8,224 nucleotides of DNA from a bacterium (GTDB taxonomy: Bacteria; Pseudomonadota; Alphaproteobacteria; Rhizobiales; Xanthobacteraceae), in NCBI GenBank assembly GCA_029946075.1, contig JAQSDT010000052.1, positions 1 to 8,224 on the forward strand, in the 5' to 3' direction. The notes below the pieces were generated by a model that was not told where the DNA came from, did not search any database, and was given only the letters and a program-made list of their open reading frames with translations. Position numbers and translations under genes: made by a program. This document shows, in pieces, positions 6,967 through 8,224 of the stretch. Within the stretch, counting starts at the first letter, position 1, and each line of letters starts with the position of its first letter.

Positions 6967-7066
6967 GTCATCCCGAGGTGCGAGCGTAGCGAGCCTCGAA
7001 GGATGAGTTGCACGGTAGGGGCCATTCATCCTTCGAGGCGCGCAAGAGCGCGCACCTCAGGATGAC
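6967..7066. repeat. Imperfect inverted repeat pair (REP/BIME-like), second family
   Basis: Arms 6967-7006 and 7026-7066 are near-complementary over about 40 bases (GTCATCC...GGATGA against TCATCC...GGATGAC), differing mainly in the centre. Each arm also folds on itself through TCATCC/GGATGA and CGAGG/CCTCG (left arm) or CGAGG/CACCTC (right arm), so it is a pair of REP-type hairpins around a 19-base spacer. I recognise the GAGGTGCGAGCGTAGCGAGCCTCGAAGG type as common in Bradyrhizobium genomes. It begins 10 bases after the NTF2-like stop and ends 26 bases before the convergent GntR stop, so it may serve as a two-way terminator or mRNA end stabiliser. Confidence 0.88.
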
Positions 7067-7092
7067 GGAGCATTCTACGGCGCAAGCGGGCA

Positions 7093-7851
7093 CTACCTCA
7101 CCCGCACCACCTTCGGCATTTTTACCACACGGCCACCTTCGCCTTCATCCGCATAAGGCGCCAGGATATCCAGCAAATCGCGGCCGCGCTGCGGGGCAGG
7201 GGCTACCAGCGCGCGATTGGCCACCGAATCCAGATGGCTGTGCATCAGGCTCATCACCTTGGCTTCGTCACCCTTGACCAATGCCGCGATGATTGCGCGG
7301 TGTTCGTTGATGGCGCATTCCGAGGAATGCGGACGGCTGTAGAGCGACAGCGTGAGGCAGCAGCGATAGGCTACTTCGCTGACATACCGCACCAGGATCG
7401 GGCTGTTCGTCATATGTGCGAGCAGGATGTGGAATTCCGTCGCCAGCCGGATCGACACCGCGTCCGAGCCGTCACGCGCCCCGTCTTCGGCGTCGACATG
7501 GGCGTTGAGCTCGGTGATCTGGGCCTTGGTCAGCTTGCCGGCGAGCTGGCGCACCACGAGGCGTTCCAGTTCGATCCTGATATCGAAGGCATCGCGCGCT
7601 TCCTGCCAGCTCGGCGTCGCCACCACCGCGATCCGGTTGCGGCGAAGCTCGACCAGGCCTTCCGCGGCGAGTTGGCCCAGCGCGTGGCGGGCGATCGTGC
7701 GGCTGACGCCGAAGCGTTCGCCGAGCGAATCCTCGGGCAGTTTCGCGCCGGGCTCCAGCGCCTGCTCGATGATGGCGCGGCGAAGCGCGCGGCAGATCAC
7801 GCCGACCTTGTCGGACGATTCAGCGGTCTTGCTGGCGGAACGGGGCGCCAT
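7093..7851 (-). CDS. GntR family transcriptional regulator, FCD (FadR-type) subfamily
   Basis: This 252-residue protein has a winged helix-turn-helix at about 17-78 (AIIEQALEPGAKLPEDSLGERFGVSR, then LAAEGLVELRRN) and an all-helical FCD ligand-binding domain at about 87-212 (DAFDIRIELERLVVRQLA, EFHILLAHMTNSPIL, NEHRAIIAAL, MHSHLDS). These proteins bind DNA as dimers and are usually released by a carboxylic-acid effector held near a metal site. Metal-site histidines are probably H141, H184 and H206. The Asp normally four residues before the first His is Ala137 here, so metal binding may be weakened or use another ligand. ATG 7851 follows AAGGA with seven bases of spacing. The about 40-residue tail after the FCD domain is an extra. 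It diverges from the ABC transporter gene and probably controls it, itself and the nearby catabolic genes through the motifs at 7920-7952 and 6446-6510 (inference). Confidence 0.93.
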   Translation of the reverse strand: MAPRSASKTAESSDKVGVICRALRRAIIEQALEPGAKLPEDSLGERFGVSRTIARHALGQLAAEGLVELRRNRIAVVATPSWQEARDAFDIRIELERLVVRQLAGKLTKAQITELNAHVDAEDGARDGSDAVSIRLATEFHILLAHMTNSPILVRYVSEVAYRCCLTLSLYSRPHSSECAINEHRAIIAALVKGDEAKVMSLMHSHLDSVANRALVAPAPQRGRDLLDILAPYADEGEGGRVVKMPKVVRVR

Positions 7852-7919
7852 CGGCGAATCCTTCAGGGCGGGCTGCGGATCGCGCCCTCATACCACATTT
7901 GTCGAAGCGGTCAGCGCCT

Positions 7920-7952
7920 CAATTGCATGCAGTTTGGGCTACGAATTGCACA
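7920..7952. promoter_or_regulatory. Operator-like motif cluster upstream of the GntR gene
   Basis: CAATTGCATGCA at 7920-7931 shares 11 bases with the reverse complement of 6484-6494. CGAATTGCACA at 7942-7952 is the exact reverse complement of 6450-6460. Both occur in the same relative order as in the other divergent region when read on the minus strand. The minus-strand 20-mer at 7949-7930 fits the consensus GCAATTCGWWGSYYRRAYTG. It lies about 70-100 bases before the GntR start, a usual place for autoregulation. Confidence 0.6.
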
Positions 7953-8025
7953 AAAGGAATCCGCTGAATTCGGCGCCAAAATGCAATCTCGTTGATTTTG
8001 CTGCAGAGTTTTGCTGGCATTCGGC

Positions 8026-8034
8026 TTGCATGCA
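8026..8034. promoter_or_regulatory. TTGCATGCA motif just upstream of the ABC transporter gene
   Basis: TTGCATGCA at 8026-8034 repeats the 9-mer at 7923-7931 and the reverse complement of 6484-6492; the three copies are all intergenic. A further near match (TTGCATGCG on the minus strand, 8050-8058) overlaps the first codons of the ABC gene. The location 10 bases before the start codon would suit repression of the transporter. Confidence 0.5.
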
Positions 8035-8043
8035 CTTCTGGCC

Positions 8044-8224
8044 ATGATGCGCATGCAACCAGATTCCGAATTTAGCGGCTCGCCTGTTTCGAGCCCCGCC
8101 GCCCCGATCGCGATCGAACTGTCGGACGTCTCCGTGACCTTTGGCCGGGGTCCCCGGTCGGTGCCGGCCCTGTCCACCACGACGCTGCGGATCGCCGACG
8201 GCGAGTTCGTTGCGCTGGTGGGCC
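8044..8224 (+). CDS. ABC transporter ATP-binding protein, N-terminal part (cut by window end)
   Basis: Only the first 60 residues are present. After a Ser/Pro-rich lead of about 20 residues comes IAIELSDVSVTFG and then LSTTTLRIADGEFVALVG, the standard first strands of an importer ATPase; the next residues would be the Walker A loop (usually PSGCGKST). The pattern resembles ATPases of nitrate/sulfonate/taurine-type importers, which couple ATP hydrolysis to uptake at the inner face of the membrane. The start is uncertain: ATGs at 8044, 8047 and 8053 are in frame and none has a clear Shine-Dalgarno. The first is given. The permease and solute-binding genes expected with it would lie beyond the window. 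Divergence from the GntR gene suggests the importer feeds this catabolic cluster (inference). Confidence 0.88.
   Translation, partial: MMRMQPDSEFSGSPVSSPAAPIAIELSDVSVTFGRGPRSVPALSTTTLRIADGEFVALVG

Noticed and set aside
7234..7995. Plus-strand open frame (253 codons) opposite the GntR gene
   Set aside because: Antisense to a clear GntR/FCD protein and runs through the operator-like region; no ribosome binding site or family pattern.

Overview
The window looks like accessory catabolic DNA from a high-GC alphaproteobacterium, most likely Bradyrhizobium or a close relative. The basis is the strongly GC-biased third codon positions, the FCD-type GntR regulator beside catabolic genes, and two intergenic repeat families (one with the core GGATGGGTGGAGCGAAGCG, the other reading GAGGTGCGAGCGTAGCGAGC) that I recognise from memory as typical of Bradyrhizobium genomes. 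The genus is an inference.

Layout: a solo repeat arm (2-20) is followed by hyuB (41-1702, +) and hyuA (1702-3747, +), which overlap by one base. Together they encode an ATP-dependent hydantoinase/oxoprolinase-type enzyme. A perfect 33-bp inverted repeat (3750-3832) separates them from a convergent minus-strand pair: an enolase-superfamily (mandelate racemase-like) enzyme (3848-5062) preceded by a cytosine-deaminase-like amidohydrolase (5143-6384). A 152-base divergent control region (6385-6536), with two copies of an operator-like element, separates the amidohydrolase from a small NTF2/SnoaL-like protein (6537-6956, +). A second inverted repeat pair (6967-7066) lies between that gene and a convergent GntR/FCD regulator (7093-7851, -). 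A 192-base divergent region (7852-8043) with related operator-like motifs leads into an ABC transporter ATPase (8044 onward, +), which is cut by the window edge just before its Walker A motif.

How the genes may work together (inference): the ABC transporter would import a nitrogenous, probably cyclic amide or ureide-like, compound. The amidohydrolase, the HyuAB ATP-dependent ring opener, the enolase-superfamily enzyme and the NTF2-like protein would process it, and the GntR regulator would sense it through the motifs shared by the two divergent control regions. The substrate cannot be read from the sequence. The most interesting point is that the amidohydrolase aligns along its length with E. 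coli cytosine deaminase yet lacks the catalytic Glu (Phe here) and the metal-binding Asp (Asn here), so it is unlikely to be an ordinary cytosine deaminase.

No RNA genes, transposases, CRISPR arrays or gene-free stretches over 300 bases were seen.
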